From the NCBI GenBank assembly GCA_963781305.1, contig CAWAFL010000001.1, positions 1,240,001 through 1,304,000 of the forward strand: a DNA stretch of 64,000 nucleotides. Reading direction: 5' to 3'. The translations under genes and the position numbers were made by a program. The DNA comes from DASXMT01 sp963781305 (GTDB taxonomy: Bacteria; Actinomycetota; Acidimicrobiia; Acidimicrobiales; RAAP-2). The notes beneath the pieces are model-generated. The model made no database searches. It saw only the letters and a program-made list of their open reading frames with translations, and was not told the origin of the DNA. Shown here piece by piece: positions 9,387 through 19,082 of this stretch. The first letter of the stretch is position 1. Each line of letters opens with the position of its first letter.

Positions 9387-9790
9387 TAGGCATCCTTTCC
9401 AGGCACTGGCCGAAACTGAGGCAGGCGAACACCGTCCACGTCCATGAACACCACCTCGAGAGGCATGTCGTTCCTCACTGCGGCCGATTCGATGCCCTGG
9501 AGGTTCGAAACCAGGCGTACCCCCTCGTCAAGTTCGATTAAACCAACGATCCTGGCTGCATCGTCAGGTTCTGAGGGATGGCGCGAGACGATCCAGCTAT
9601 GAAGCGTTCCCCGACCCGAGAGTTCTTCGACGTCCCACTCCAGTGAGCCGCATTGAGGGCACATTGGTGATGGAGGCTGCTGGAGCCGCCGGCAGTGGGC
9701 ACACCGCCGTGCCAGCAATTTTCCTTCCGCTACCCCATTCCAAAAGAACTCGTCGTCTCGATCCACTGTGGGCGCCACCGCGTGAGGCAC
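9386..9790 (-). CDS. DUF35 Zn-ribbon / OB-fold acyl-CoA-associated protein
   Basis: The 134-residue protein has an N-terminal rubredoxin-like zinc ribbon with Cys at about 30, 33, 44 and 47 (CAHC and CPQC), followed by an OB-fold (GTLHSWIVSRH). Proteins of this family partner thiolase-fold enzymes or MaoC hydratases and help bind the CoA ester. It is the first gene of the operon that continues with the thiolase-like gene (one-base overlap), the hydratase and the TIGR03084 gene. An operator candidate lies 25 bp upstream. Confidence 0.88.
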   Translation of the reverse strand: MPHAVAPTVDRDDEFFWNGVAEGKLLARRCAHCRRLQQPPSPMCPQCGSLEWDVEELSGRGTLHSWIVSRHPSEPDDAARIVGLIELDEGVRLVSNLQGIESAAVRNDMPLEVVFMDVDGVRLPQFRPVPGKDA

Positions 9791-9814
9791 AGCACACCTC
9801 TCTCTCCGAAGCCA

Positions 9815-9828
9815 ATAGTAGTCACTAT
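9815..9828. promoter_or_regulatory. TetR operator candidate upstream of the DUF35-thiolase operon
   Basis: ATAGTAGTCACTAT matches the perfect palindrome at 6494 at 12 of 14 positions and sits 25 bp before the first gene of this operon, in the place expected for a repressor site overlapping the promoter. Confidence 0.6.
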
Positions 9829-10030
9829 ATGCTCTGCTGGAAAGCTACTAACTGCCGGCTACATCCGCAACGTACGCAGCATCATCCCAGTGGAGTTGAC
9901 AGCACGGGTCACTCGTTTCAAGACGGTCCCGTGGGTCGAACTGAGTGTCGCCGGGTCACTGTGCCCACTCGACGTCTGCCGTCGACGAACGCGTGACGCT
10001 AACATTGCACTCGCTATGGAGCAGATGAGC

Positions 10031-11816
10031 CAATCTAGCTACTTCGACCTGAAAAAGTCGGTTCAGGCATAGAGTCCTTTCGGCGTAGAAGCCGCCGTGG
10101 GCCCACGTGGGCCCCGCCCCGACCTCTCCGGTCGTTTTCGCCCCCTATTTCCGGCCGTTTCCGGCCGGTGGGGCGCGACGGGAGAGGTAGGGACGAGATC
10201 AGGCGGGCATTCTTCGGTGGTGGCGGAGGGCGACCGGTGGTCCGGTAGCGGTTGGCGGGGTCTTGGTCTCGAGCCCGTGGACTTGGGTCGTGTTTCCTGC
10301 TCTTCGATGAGCACGGCGATCTTGGTGGCGTTGTGGGCGAGGACGCCCCAGCCGCACCATGTGCGCGCGCCGTCGATGCCGTCGAGCATGGTGCGTTCCC
10401 AGCCCCAGGAGTGCTTGAGATGCGAGATGCGTCCTTCGGATCCGGTGCGCCACTTGACGAGCTTGCGGAAGCGGCGCGAGGACTCGAGTTCTTGCCGCTG
10501 CGGACCGGGCCGTCCCTTTCTCGGGATGGCGACGTGCTTCACCCCGAGGGCCTCGAGTTCGGTCTCGACTTTCGCTTCGCCATAGCCGCGGTCGGCGGTC
10601 ACGGCTTTGGGCAGCTTTCCGAAGAGCGACTTGATGCGGGTGATGGCCGGCACGAGCATGGGGGCGTCGGGCGGGTTGCCCTTTTCGACGCTGTGGTCGA
10701 CGACGATGCCGTCGACGTTGTCGGTTACCTGTGCCTTGTAGCCGAACTCGACCGGCTTGCCCAGTCGTCCTTTGGCGATGGGACGGGCGTCGGTGTCGTG
10801 GAGGGAGACCAGCCGGGTGGCGCCGTCGGGGACCTCGCCGGCGAGTCGGGTGCGGGTCTGGGCCACGACCTGGTCCAACGCGCCAATGGTGCGCTCGAGC
10901 TCGGCGACGAGGGCGGTGGCCTTGCCCGAGGCCGCGTCGCCGGCCCGGCGAAGCCCTCGGCGGGCATTTATGGCCACGACCTGGGCGTCTTTGATGGCGG
11001 CCTCGGCGATGGTGGCCAGCTCGCCGGTCAGGCCGAGCACCTCGTCTTTGGCATCGCCGCTGCGCCGGCGCAGCCAGGCGGCGATCTGATGGGCCCGACG
11101 GCGCACCGAACGGGTGCGGTCCCGAAAGCGGGTCCGCCGGGCCAAGCCGGCTGCCTTGATCGCGCCCACGGTCTTGGTCAGCTTGGCCACCCCTTTGGCG
11201 AGCAGCCCCGAGTCGGTCGGGTAGGCGACGTTGGCGGGGACGACCGTGGTGTCGGCGCGGACTTTGTCGAGCTTGACCACATGGGCCGCCATGGCCTTTT
11301 TGAGCAGTGCCTCGTTCAACTGGTCGACGGCTTGGTCCCCGCAGCGGGTGGTGATCTTCATGAGCGTGGTCGGGTGGGGCACCGTGTCGGTGATCCCGAT
11401 GCGACAGAAGCGTCGCCAGGCCAACGAGTCACCACTCGGCGCACAGCGTCTCGAAGCCGAGCCGGTAGCGGAAGCGCAGGAACATCATCCGCAGGTAGGT
11501 CTCCATCGGGATCGACGGCCGGCCGATCACCGGGTCGAAGAAGGCGACGAACGGCTCGAAGAACACCGGGTCGTCGAGCAGGCCGTCCACCTGCTCGAGC
11601 CCTGGTGGGAGGCGCAGGAACTCGGGCGGGAGGATTGCCTCCCACAGCGTCTGCTGAGCGTCTACCTTGGTGCGCAACACGATGGCTCCATTCTCTCCGG
11701 CAAGAGGGATGGAGCCATCGTTGCGTCATTCGGGCCAGAACGCGAGCACCCTCCCATCTGAACGCGCTGGTCACGGGCGATTTTCAATCCTTTTTCAGGG
11801 CGAAGTAGCTAGACTG
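10031..11816 (-). mobile_element. IS1182-family insertion sequence with terminal inverted repeats
   Basis: The ends form inverted repeats of about 27 bp (10031-10057 and 11790-11816) that match at about 25 positions; the core is CTAGCTACTTCG plus CCTGAAAAAG. Between them lies one transposase gene in two frames. I see no clear target duplication at the flanks, so the site may have been rearranged since insertion. The element separates the DUF35-thiolase operon from the second acyl-CoA ligase gene. Confidence 0.85.
10063..11680 (-). pseudogene. IS1182-family transposase, split by a frameshift
   Basis: The N-terminal part runs from 11680 to 11429 (FFDPVIGRPSIPMETYLRMM, then LGFETLCAEW). The remainder reads on from about 11424 in another frame, beginning DSLAWRRFCRIG once one T is removed. 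The catalytic core shows KVRADTTVVPANV and AVTADRGYGEAK, with KWRTGSEGRISHLKHS further on, all typical of the IS1182/IS5 supergroup DDE enzyme. The C-terminal tail after about residue 380 is Pro/Arg-rich. The single-base shift may inactivate the enzyme, or it could be a programmed frameshift or a read error. Confidence 0.85.
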
Positions 11817-11913
11817 CCCGGCGGGAGCGTAACCGCGTGAGGGCGCTAGGTGGAACCTGGGTTGCGAACCATGGGGTGGATTGCGGGTGATGGAATCACG
11901 GGAGGAGATCAGG

Positions 11914-13350
11914 ATGAACACGACATCAACGCTGCGGGAAGAGCCACCCAACAACCTCGCTTCGCTGCTGATCGATCATCCGTTCACCTCCGACGAACCG
12001 TTGCTCTGCACCATCGATCGAGATCATGACTGCCGGCCAAGCGCGTTCGAAGGCACGGCAACTGGCGAGCAGCCTGAAGGGCCGAGGTGTCTTGCCGGGC
12101 CAAGGCGTTGCTGTACAACTGCCTAACGGGCCTGAGGTGGTGGTAGCGATGATGGCGATCTGGATCTCAGAAGCTGTCTTCATCCCGCTCAACCCCAGGC
12201 TGCCCAAAGCTGAGAGCGACAACGTGCTCGAGATGACCTCGCCGGTCGCCGTGATCACTGGTGACGGGATCGACACGCTGCCCGATCCCCGGCCCTACGA
12301 GGAGGGCGCCGCTTTTGTCCTGTGGACGTCAGGCACCACCGGGCGGCCGAAGCCGATCCTGCATTCACACGCCGCGTACATCGAGCTGCTCGACCGAATG
12401 CTCGGTCCGTTGCGTTCCGGAGACCGACGGCCTGAACGCAAACCGACACCCAATCTCATTCCTGTTTCATTGGCCCTCAATGCCGGTATTTACAACGTGC
12501 TCTTCGGCCTCCGAGCCGGTGCAGCCATCGTCATCATGCAGGGATTCGAAACTGCCACGTTCGCAGAGCTCGTCGCTCGGTTCGAGATTCGGTCGACGGT
12601 CCTGCCACCAGCGGCTATGGCCATGCTGAACGATGACCCCTCCATCAGTACGTTGAAGCCGCTCAAGTACGTCAGAAGTATTACATCGCCCCTCTCACCC
12701 CTCCAGGCCCGACGCTTCACCGAGAGGTTCGGTGCATTCGTCCTCAACAGCTATGGGCAGGCCGAGCTGGGAGAGGTGATCGGTTGGACAGCAGCTGACG
12801 CCAAGGCACACCCAGAGAAGCTGGGCGCCGCCGGGCGGCCTCATCCCGGCGTGGCCCTCAAGATCGTCGGAGAGGACGGAGCGCTCCTGGCCCCAGGGGA
12901 GGTCGGCCAGCTCATGATCCGGCCGCCCAACATGGCGATCGGATACGCAAGTGGAACCGAGTTGCGTGACCGCCTCGACCATGAGGGCTATCTCTCCACT
13001 GGCGATCTCGCCAGGGTCGATGAGGACGAATTCGTGTGGATCGAAGGACGAGCCGGCGATCTCATCAATCGGGGGGGCAACAAGATCTATCCCGGTGAGG
13101 TCGAAGAGGTCCTCCAACTCGCCCCCATGGTCACCGAGGCCGCCGTAGTGCCAGTACCCGACGAGCGGCTGGGCGAGATACCGATCGCCTTCGTCGTCTC
13201 AGATAGAGATATCAACAGTTCAGAACTCGACGCACTCTGTCGCACGCATCTCGTACCCTATAAAGTCCCGGTCGAATACGTCCGCGTAGACGCACTACCG
13301 CGAAACGAAGCTGGCAAGGTCTTGCGTCCAGAGCTGATCGCTCAGCACGC
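11914..13350 (+). pseudogene. Acyl-CoA synthetase (AMP-binding), frameshifted near the N-terminus and lacking its own stop
   Basis: A strong ribosome site (GGGAGGAG) precedes ATG at 11914. The first 35 residues (to CTIDRD) then pass one base out of frame into the main part, which starts at 12026 (MTAGQARSKARQL). The adenylation motif VLWTSGTTGRPKP, the A5-like SYGQAELGE, YLSTGDLA and the C-terminal NEAGKVLR are all present. Homology ends near 13350, but the frame stays open to 13714, reading antisense into the CoA-transferase gene, so the normal stop appears lost. It probably activated an acid for the same pathway as the gene at 2825. Confidence 0.75.
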
Positions 13351-13494
13351 GGTCGGTCACGTAAGGCGTCCGTCAACGCCGAACTCACGGTCTTTGCAAG
13401 GTCACGCCGGTTCTGCTGGCGAATACGACCGCCGTTCGAAGATGGTCGAGCTGGGCCGTCGACGAGGAATTCCTTCGCGGCACTTCAGCATTGG

Positions 13495-15933
13495 TCAGGG
13501 GCGCTCGACCGGCGCGTCCAGGATGGCACGAGCGGTGACCAGTGCTCCTATTTCGTCATCCGAATACCCATACTCCCGCAGGATCTCGCCAGAGTGTTCC
13601 CCGCATAAGCAAGGTCCGCGCTGGATCACCGGAGTCGAAGGTGCCAGATTGACAAGCAAGCCGGGATCCTCGAAGCGCCCGACATTTCCCGCCCACGTTT
13701 CGCTCACGAGCTGAGCGGACCGGGCATCGGCGTCGTCGAAGATCGTTCGGCAATACTCTTCGTCCACGATCTCTACCGGCACCCCTGCCCGGTCCAGTTC
13801 GGCAAATAGCTGCGCGGCAGGACGCTCAACGCAGTGCCCTTCCAGCACCTTGGTCAACCTGTCGCTGTCGGCCTCGGCCTCTGCGGCACTCATTGACCGT
13901 TCATCGACTACGGCAAAGAGTCTCTCCCTCTCTTGCTCGGACACGGCAGCCAGGAACAGCCAACGCTCGTCGGCACACCTGTACATCCGGTAGAACGGCG
14001 ACAACCCGAATTGCTGGGCATCGACATGTTCCCAATCTCCGGGTCTTCCGTCGGCGTGAATCCAGGCATACGAGGTGTGCAGCAATCCGGCGTTGACGAT
14101 CGAGGTGCTCACTTCCTGACCCTCACCCGTCCTGTCGCGGTGGTACAGAGCACTGACGATGGCGATGGCAGCTAAGAGCGCGTTGCCCGTATCGCCCATG
14201 TTCGAACGGCTCCAGAGCGGGGGGTTGCCGGCGTCACAAGCACCGTCCTCCCACTCGGTACCAGTGAGTGCGGCCGCATTCTGATCCGTTCCCGGGAGGT
14301 CGGAACGTGGACCTTTCTCGTATCCACGGGTGTTGCAGTAGACGATGGCCGGGTAGCGGGTGCGCAACGTGGCATAGTCGATGCCGAGGCGTGCTGCCGC
14401 TCCCGGTCGCCAATTCACGGTGACGACGTCGGCCTGTGCGATGAGCTTCTCGAGGGCTTCGCGTCCTCCCTCGTGCTTCAGGTTCAACGCGATGCTCCGC
14501 TTTCCGCGGTTGGTGCCCAGACCCATATGCGTTCCGGCCCAGTACGTGTCGTGCAGGGCATGCACTTTGATGACGTCGGCACCGAGGTCGGCCAAAACCC
14601 TTCCCGTGTATGGGCCGGCCACCCCAAGGCCAAGATCCAGGACTCGGACACCCTCCAGCGGATGAGCCAATTGCCTGCGATCTGATCTCGGTCCAGCGAC
14701 CTGTTCCTCGCGATGGTTCGATTCCTTGAGAACTTCGTGGGTGTGTTGCCCCGAACGCGGCGAAGGACCCGATACCGCCCCCCGTGTGGAAGAGAACTCG
14801 AGCAGCGGGCCGGCATGGCGGATTGGACCAACTTCTGGATCGTCGACCTCCACGACACAACCATCAGCGAGGAAGAGCTCATCAGCCAAAGCCTCCGCAG
14901 GGGAGCGAACGGTCGTCACCCCTAGCCCAGCGGCCTCGGCAGCCTGCTCCCACTCCATGGCGGGAAACTTCTTGAACGCATCGGCAAGCAAAGGGTGGAG
15001 GAATATCCCGGTGAGAAAGCCTTCAGGTTCCATCGATATGCGGTCTGGATCGTCGCGATAGGAGGTGTCGAGGGTCACCGCATTGAGTTCATCTTGCTCC
15101 GCCGATGCAAAGACCCAGCGAGGGCGCAGGGTCCAGTGGTGCACCCACTTCCCGTCGGCGCACTCGTAGATCCCCTCAATGGACCGCGAGTCGATAGGCC
15201 ACATCCAGTAAAGCGGGGCGTCCGGTTTCTCAACCCGTTGCCAGTTGAGCGACACTGCGGCCAGCGCGCCTTGCAACAGCGATGTTGTCACTCGTTGTCC
15301 TTCACCGGTCACCTCGCGTGCCCGAAGTGCGGCGGCGATGCCGAGAGCGGCGTAGTACGTCGCCCCAATGCTGGGCCATGCTGTACGGGGATAGACGGGC
15401 CCACTGCGGTCGGCTCCCCGGACAAGACCCTCTGGAGCATCGAATTCGGGGTGTGGTCCAGGACGACCATCGATGTACTCCATGGCCGTTCCCCGACGGC
15501 CCTTTTGGTCATAGAGCAAACCAGTGCGAGCCGCGACCAGTCCGTCGTACCCCGGGCGATCGCGGTGTGCAGGGTGTTCACCGTATCCAGTAATGGAACA
15601 AGTGATGAGACGAGGATTAATTTTCTGCAAACTGTCGTGGTCGATGCCAAGCTTGGCCATCGTCCCCGGCGAGAAGCTGTCGATGACCACATCGGAAGAG
15701 GCGGCAAGCCGCCGGAATGAATCCCGACCCTCATCCGACTGTATGTCAATGCGGGCGCTCCGCTTACCCCGATGCCAGACACGATATCCGGATTGATCGC
15801 GGTACGGGTCGCCATCAGGTGGCTCAATTCTGGTGACCGCAGCTCCGTTATCGGCCAAGAGCATGGTTGTCATCGGTCCAGTCGTCCCCCACGAGAGATC
15901 CAAGACCTTCAGCCCGTCAAACACTCCAGTCAT
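13495..15933 (-). CDS. Two-domain CaiB/BaiF CoA-transferase family III protein
   Basis: The reading frame is open to 15978, but ATG at 15933 (MTGVFDGLKVLDLSWG) has the ribosome site and matches the domain start, giving about 812 residues. It contains two tandem family III CoA-transferase domains. The first starts at residue 1 (VLDLSWGTTGPMTTMLLADN) and the second near residue 425 (HPLEGVRVLDLGLGVAGPYT). Fused two-domain forms are common in actinobacterial acid catabolism and move CoA between organic acids without ATP. An operator-like site lies 39 bp upstream. It is convergent with the broken ligase gene at 11914. Confidence 0.9.
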   Translation of the reverse strand: MTGVFDGLKVLDLSWGTTGPMTTMLLADNGAAVTRIEPPDGDPYRDQSGYRVWHRGKRSARIDIQSDEGRDSFRRLAASSDVVIDSFSPGTMAKLGIDHDSLQKINPRLITCSITGYGEHPAHRDRPGYDGLVAARTGLLYDQKGRRGTAMEYIDGRPGPHPEFDAPEGLVRGADRSGPVYPRTAWPSIGATYYAALGIAAALRAREVTGEGQRVTTSLLQGALAAVSLNWQRVEKPDAPLYWMWPIDSRSIEGIYECADGKWVHHWTLRPRWVFASAEQDELNAVTLDTSYRDDPDRISMEPEGFLTGIFLHPLLADAFKKFPAMEWEQAAEAAGLGVTTVRSPAEALADELFLADGCVVEVDDPEVGPIRHAGPLLEFSSTRGAVSGPSPRSGQHTHEVLKESNHREEQVAGPRSDRRQLAHPLEGVRVLDLGLGVAGPYTGRVLADLGADVIKVHALHDTYWAGTHMGLGTNRGKRSIALNLKHEGGREALEKLIAQADVVTVNWRPGAAARLGIDYATLRTRYPAIVYCNTRGYEKGPRSDLPGTDQNAAALTGTEWEDGACDAGNPPLWSRSNMGDTGNALLAAIAIVSALYHRDRTGEGQEVSTSIVNAGLLHTSYAWIHADGRPGDWEHVDAQQFGLSPFYRMYRCADERWLFLAAVSEQERERLFAVVDERSMSAAEAEADSDRLTKVLEGHCVERPAAQLFAELDRAGVPVEIVDEEYCRTIFDDADARSAQLVSETWAGNVGRFEDPGLLVNLAPSTPVIQRGPCLCGEHSGEILREYGYSDDEIGALVTARAILDAPVERP

Positions 15934-15971
15934 TCCCCAGCGTCCCTCCGGCAGTGGCTCGTCCAGCAACC

Positions 15972-15985
15972 GTAGCACTTACTAT
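15972..15985. promoter_or_regulatory. Operator candidate upstream of the CoA-transferase gene
   Basis: GTAGCACTTACTAT shares both outer arms with the 14-bp palindromes of the island (TAG and ACTAT) but not their centre. It lies 39 bp before the chosen start. It argues for starting the gene at 15933 and not at 15978, which would put the site inside the coding region. Confidence 0.45.
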
Positions 15986-16104
15986 GTCGTACAGGCCCAG
16001 GCCCACGGCCAGACACCCCCGAACGGGCAGACCCCCCCGAACGGGGAGTGTAAACCGCCGATAGTGACTGCTCTGCCCGTGAGGTCACGCCGATCGTCAG
16101 ACCT

Positions 16105-16926
16105 CTAGTCCTCGCTCTGCGGGGCAAGAGCTTCCCACTGCGGTTCCCGCTTTTCAGCGAAGGCCTTGGGCCCTTCCTCTTGATCGGGGTGGCCCCACAT
16201 GGAAATGAGCTCATTGGCGCCGGCCCGACAGGCATCCGTGAGACCCAACTCCAGAGATCCCCACAAGGCGCGCTTGGTTGCGGCCATGGCCGCAGGCGAA
16301 TTTCTGGCGATCACCTCACCAAGAGCCTGAGCTTCCTCCCGGAGGCGCTCGGGCGGATCGACGATCTGGCTGATCATTCCGAGCTCATAGGCACGTTGGG
16401 CGTCCATCCGCTCGTACCGTCCCACGAGCGCCATCCGCATGACCGCTTCCACCGGCATCTTGCGCAACAAACCAATGGCTTCGATTGCCACGACCTGCCC
16501 CACAGACACGTGTGGATCGAAGAACTGCGCATCCGATGCGGCGATGACGATGTCGGCGTCGGCCACCCAATGAAATCCTCCCCCGGCGCAGATACCGTTT
16601 ACCGCCGTGATCACCGGCTTCCAGACCTTTTGATGCCAGGCAGTGAAATGCAGGTCGAAATTCTCGACTGATTCCCTGTACCGCTGCATCCCCTGCCCGT
16701 CGGTGGCGATCTCGGTGACGTCAACACCCGTTTGGAACGACTTCCCTGCCCCTGTGTGGACAATGACCCGAACCTCGGGGTCCTCGTCGAGCTCCCGCCA
16801 AGCCACCGCGAATTCATCACGCATCAGGGCGTTCATGGCGTTCATGCGATCGGGCCGGTTGTTTATCAACCACCCCACCGGGCCATGGCGTTCAAGGGTC
16901 AGACAGGTTAGAGACGAATAGGTCAT
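16105..16926 (-). CDS. Enoyl-CoA hydratase/isomerase family protein (tandem paralogue A)
   Basis: ATG at 16926 gives a 273-residue crotonase-fold protein; the longer frame to 17097 runs into the upstream gene and is rejected. Oxyanion segments are NRPDRMNAMN and KSFQTGVDVTEI, then AVNGICAGGGFHWVADADI. The usual G-G-D signature reads TGVDV. It follows its paralogue at 16931 by 4 bp, and the C-terminal 60 residues are nearly the same in the two (AMAATKRALWG, LGLTDACRAGA, MWGHPDQEEGP). It is the last gene of a five-gene operon. Confidence 0.88.
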   Translation of the reverse strand: MTYSSLTCLTLERHGPVGWLINNRPDRMNAMNALMRDEFAVAWRELDEDPEVRVIVHTGAGKSFQTGVDVTEIATDGQGMQRYRESVENFDLHFTAWHQKVWKPVITAVNGICAGGGFHWVADADIVIAASDAQFFDPHVSVGQVVAIEAIGLLRKMPVEAVMRMALVGRYERMDAQRAYELGMISQIVDPPERLREEAQALGEVIARNSPAAMAATKRALWGSLELGLTDACRAGANELISMWGHPDQEEGPKAFAEKREPQWEALAPQSED

Positions 16927-16930
16927 CGGT

Positions 16931-17800
16931 TCACTCCTCGGATCGGATGGCGGGCGAGCCCGAAAGAGCCTCCCAGCGCGGCGGTCGTTTCTCGACGAAG
17001 GCGCGTGGGCCTTCCTCCTGATCGGGATGGCCCCACATTCCAAGCAACTCGGCTGACCCCGCCCGACAGGCATCGGTGAGGCCCAGCTCCAATGCACCCC
17101 ACAATGCGCGCTTGGTCGCGGCCATCGCCGTCGGCGAGTTCTGAGCGATCGACTCTGCCAGAGCCTGGGCCCGGATCCGCAGCGCGTCGGGCGTGGCAGC
17201 GATCTCGCCCACGATGCCCAACTGCCGGGCTCGCTCGGCGCTCATGCGTCCCCCGCTACCCACGAGTGCCATCCGAAACACTGGCTCCATTGGCGATTTT
17301 CGGGCCAGGCCGATGGTCTCATACGCGGTGACCTGCCCCACCGACACATGGGGGTCGACGAAGGAGGCGTCGGTCGCGGCAAGCACGATGTCGGCATCGG
17401 CTACAAAGTGAAGGCCGCCACCAGCGCAGGTCCCGTTCACGGCAACGATCACGGGCTTCCGCACCTGGTTGTGCCAAGCGGTCAGGCGAAGCTCGGCCCG
17501 CTTCGTTCTCCGGGACTGCTCACGTAAGGCGTCGGGGTCGCGGCTCAGCTGCACCATGTCAAGACCCGTTTGAAAGGACCTTCCCTGGCCTGTGTTCACG
17601 ATCACCCGTACGCCGGGATCTGCGTCGAGCTCGGCCCAGGCTGACTCCAGTTCACCCAACATGGTGGCGTTCATGGCGTTCCCAGCATCGGGGCGATTGA
17701 AGACCAACCAGCCGACGCTTCCCTCCCTCGTGACCAACAGGGTGTCGTACGCTTTCACCGTGTGGTCATCAGCTTCGAGGCACGTCGCGCCACGGAGCAC
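16931..17800 (-). CDS. Enoyl-CoA hydratase/isomerase family protein (tandem paralogue B)
   Basis: A crotonase-fold protein of up to 289 residues; a GTG inside the first 20 residues (VKAYDTLLVTREG) may be the real start, because the ATG at 17800 overlaps the acyl-CoA dehydrogenase stop by 32 bp. Motifs are NRPDAGNAMN, RSFQTGLDMVQL and AVNGTCAGGGLHFVADADI. It is a close tandem copy of the gene at 16105, suggesting duplication followed by specialisation on related CoA esters or a hetero-oligomer. Confidence 0.87.
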   Translation of the reverse strand: MLRGATCLEADDHTVKAYDTLLVTREGSVGWLVFNRPDAGNAMNATMLGELESAWAELDADPGVRVIVNTGQGRSFQTGLDMVQLSRDPDALREQSRRTKRAELRLTAWHNQVRKPVIVAVNGTCAGGGLHFVADADIVLAATDASFVDPHVSVGQVTAYETIGLARKSPMEPVFRMALVGSGGRMSAERARQLGIVGEIAATPDALRIRAQALAESIAQNSPTAMAATKRALWGALELGLTDACRAGSAELLGMWGHPDQEEGPRAFVEKRPPRWEALSGSPAIRSEE

Positions 17801-19082
17801 GGTTCCACGGATCCGGTTCGCGTGGTAAGCCCAATACTCGCTCGGCGATGATGTTCTTGTTCACTTCGGTTGTTCCACCCTCGATGGTGTTGGCGCGGCT
17901 GCGGAGCATGCCTCTGACCTCGTAGGGTAGCGAGCTGGCATAGGCCTTCGAGGTGTGCTCGGTGAAACCATCCGAACCGGTTGGCAACCACGCCGTGGAA
18001 GCGGCGCCGAGCAAGTCGGTGGCCATTCGCTGGACCCGCTGGTTGAGGTCACCCTGGTGCACCTTCCCTACCGAGCTCTCGGGGCCGGGGCCACGACCTG
18101 CCGTTGCTCTCGCCCTTACGCGTTGGTTCGTCCAGCTACGGATCCGTTCTTCTCCGGCCAACCGCATGAGTTCTTGCCGGACCACTGGATCATCCCACCC
18201 ACCGGGACGTCCATCGGTACTGATCTGCCTGGCCAGTCGAATGAGCCGAGTGGTCCCGCTTCCACCGATTCGGTCAACGCCGCCCGAGCCCGAGCCGGCC
18301 ACCATCTGGCGCTCACCAGAGAGCGTGGCGTTGGCCACCGTCCAGCCCGCGTCGATGTCTCCGACGCGCTGACTATCGGGTACCCGGACCGCATCGAGGA
18401 ACACTTCGTTGAAGTCGACCTCGCCGGTAATGTGACGGAGCGGTCGCACGTCTACGCCCTTTTCGTGCAGGTCGATCAAGAAGTACGTGATCCCCTGCCG
18501 TTTTGGTACGTCAGGGTCGGTGCGAGCCAGTAACACGCCGTAGTCAGCCAGATGGGCCCAGGTGTTCCAGACTTTCTGACCCGAGATGACCCAGCCGTCA
18601 CCGTCGCGCTCGGCCCGGGTCGACAAGGAGGCCAGGTCGGAGCCCGCCCCCGGTTCGCTGAACAGTTGGCACCAGACCTCTTCGTTATGGACGATCGGTG
18701 GCAGATAGCGCAGGCGCTGGCCCTCGGTGCCATGGGCAAGCAGAGCCGGGGCGGCCAGGCTCAATCCCAGGGGATTCAGCCGACCCAGGTTGTAGGGCGA
18801 CAACTCGGCTTCGACAATTCGCGCTTCGTCGGGACTCAGACCCGCGCCCCCGTACTCAATAGGCCAGGTAGGGGCGACGAAGCCAGCATGGGCAAACACC
18901 GGGTACCAGGCTTCATACTCGGCTCGGGTGCGGACTTCGCGGATTGCGGCGGCACCGCCTCGTTCAGCTGCGGCCCGCCACGCCGATGGAACGTGTTCGG
19001 TGATCCAAGCACGGGTCCGATGAGAGAGCTCGCGCGCTGGCATCCCAGCCCGTATCGGCAGTTGCCCACTCGCCACCCTCAT
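17769..19082 (-). CDS. Acyl-CoA dehydrogenase
   Basis: A 437-residue flavoenzyme. The N-terminal helical domain carries AGFVAPTWPIEYGGAG, the middle domain CQLFSEPGAGSDLASL and KVWNTWAHLADYGVLLART, and the C-terminal helical domain ends with the family signature GGTTEVNKNIIAERVLGLPREP. It introduces an alpha,beta double bond into an acyl-CoA using FAD. Its start overlaps the upstream hydratase stop (ATGA type), so they are coupled. It supplies the dehydrogenation step for the hydratases around it. Confidence 0.92.
   Translation of the reverse strand: MRVASGQLPIRAGMPARELSHRTRAWITEHVPSAWRAAAERGGAAAIREVRTRAEYEAWYPVFAHAGFVAPTWPIEYGGAGLSPDEARIVEAELSPYNLGRLNPLGLSLAAPALLAHGTEGQRLRYLPPIVHNEEVWCQLFSEPGAGSDLASLSTRAERDGDGWVISGQKVWNTWAHLADYGVLLARTDPDVPKRQGITYFLIDLHEKGVDVRPLRHITGEVDFNEVFLDAVRVPDSQRVGDIDAGWTVANATLSGERQMVAGSGSGGVDRIGGSGTTRLIRLARQISTDGRPGGWDDPVVRQELMRLAGEERIRSWTNQRVRARATAGRGPGPESSVGKVHQGDLNQRVQRMATDLLGAASTAWLPTGSDGFTEHTSKAYASSLPYEVRGMLRSRANTIEGGTTEVNKNIIAERVLGLPREPDPWNRAPWRDVPRS

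Noticed and set aside
10252..11808. Long plus-strand open frame of 518 codons
   Set aside because: It is antisense to the IS1182 transposase and arises from GC-rich codon bias; the minus-strand protein has recognisable transposase motifs.
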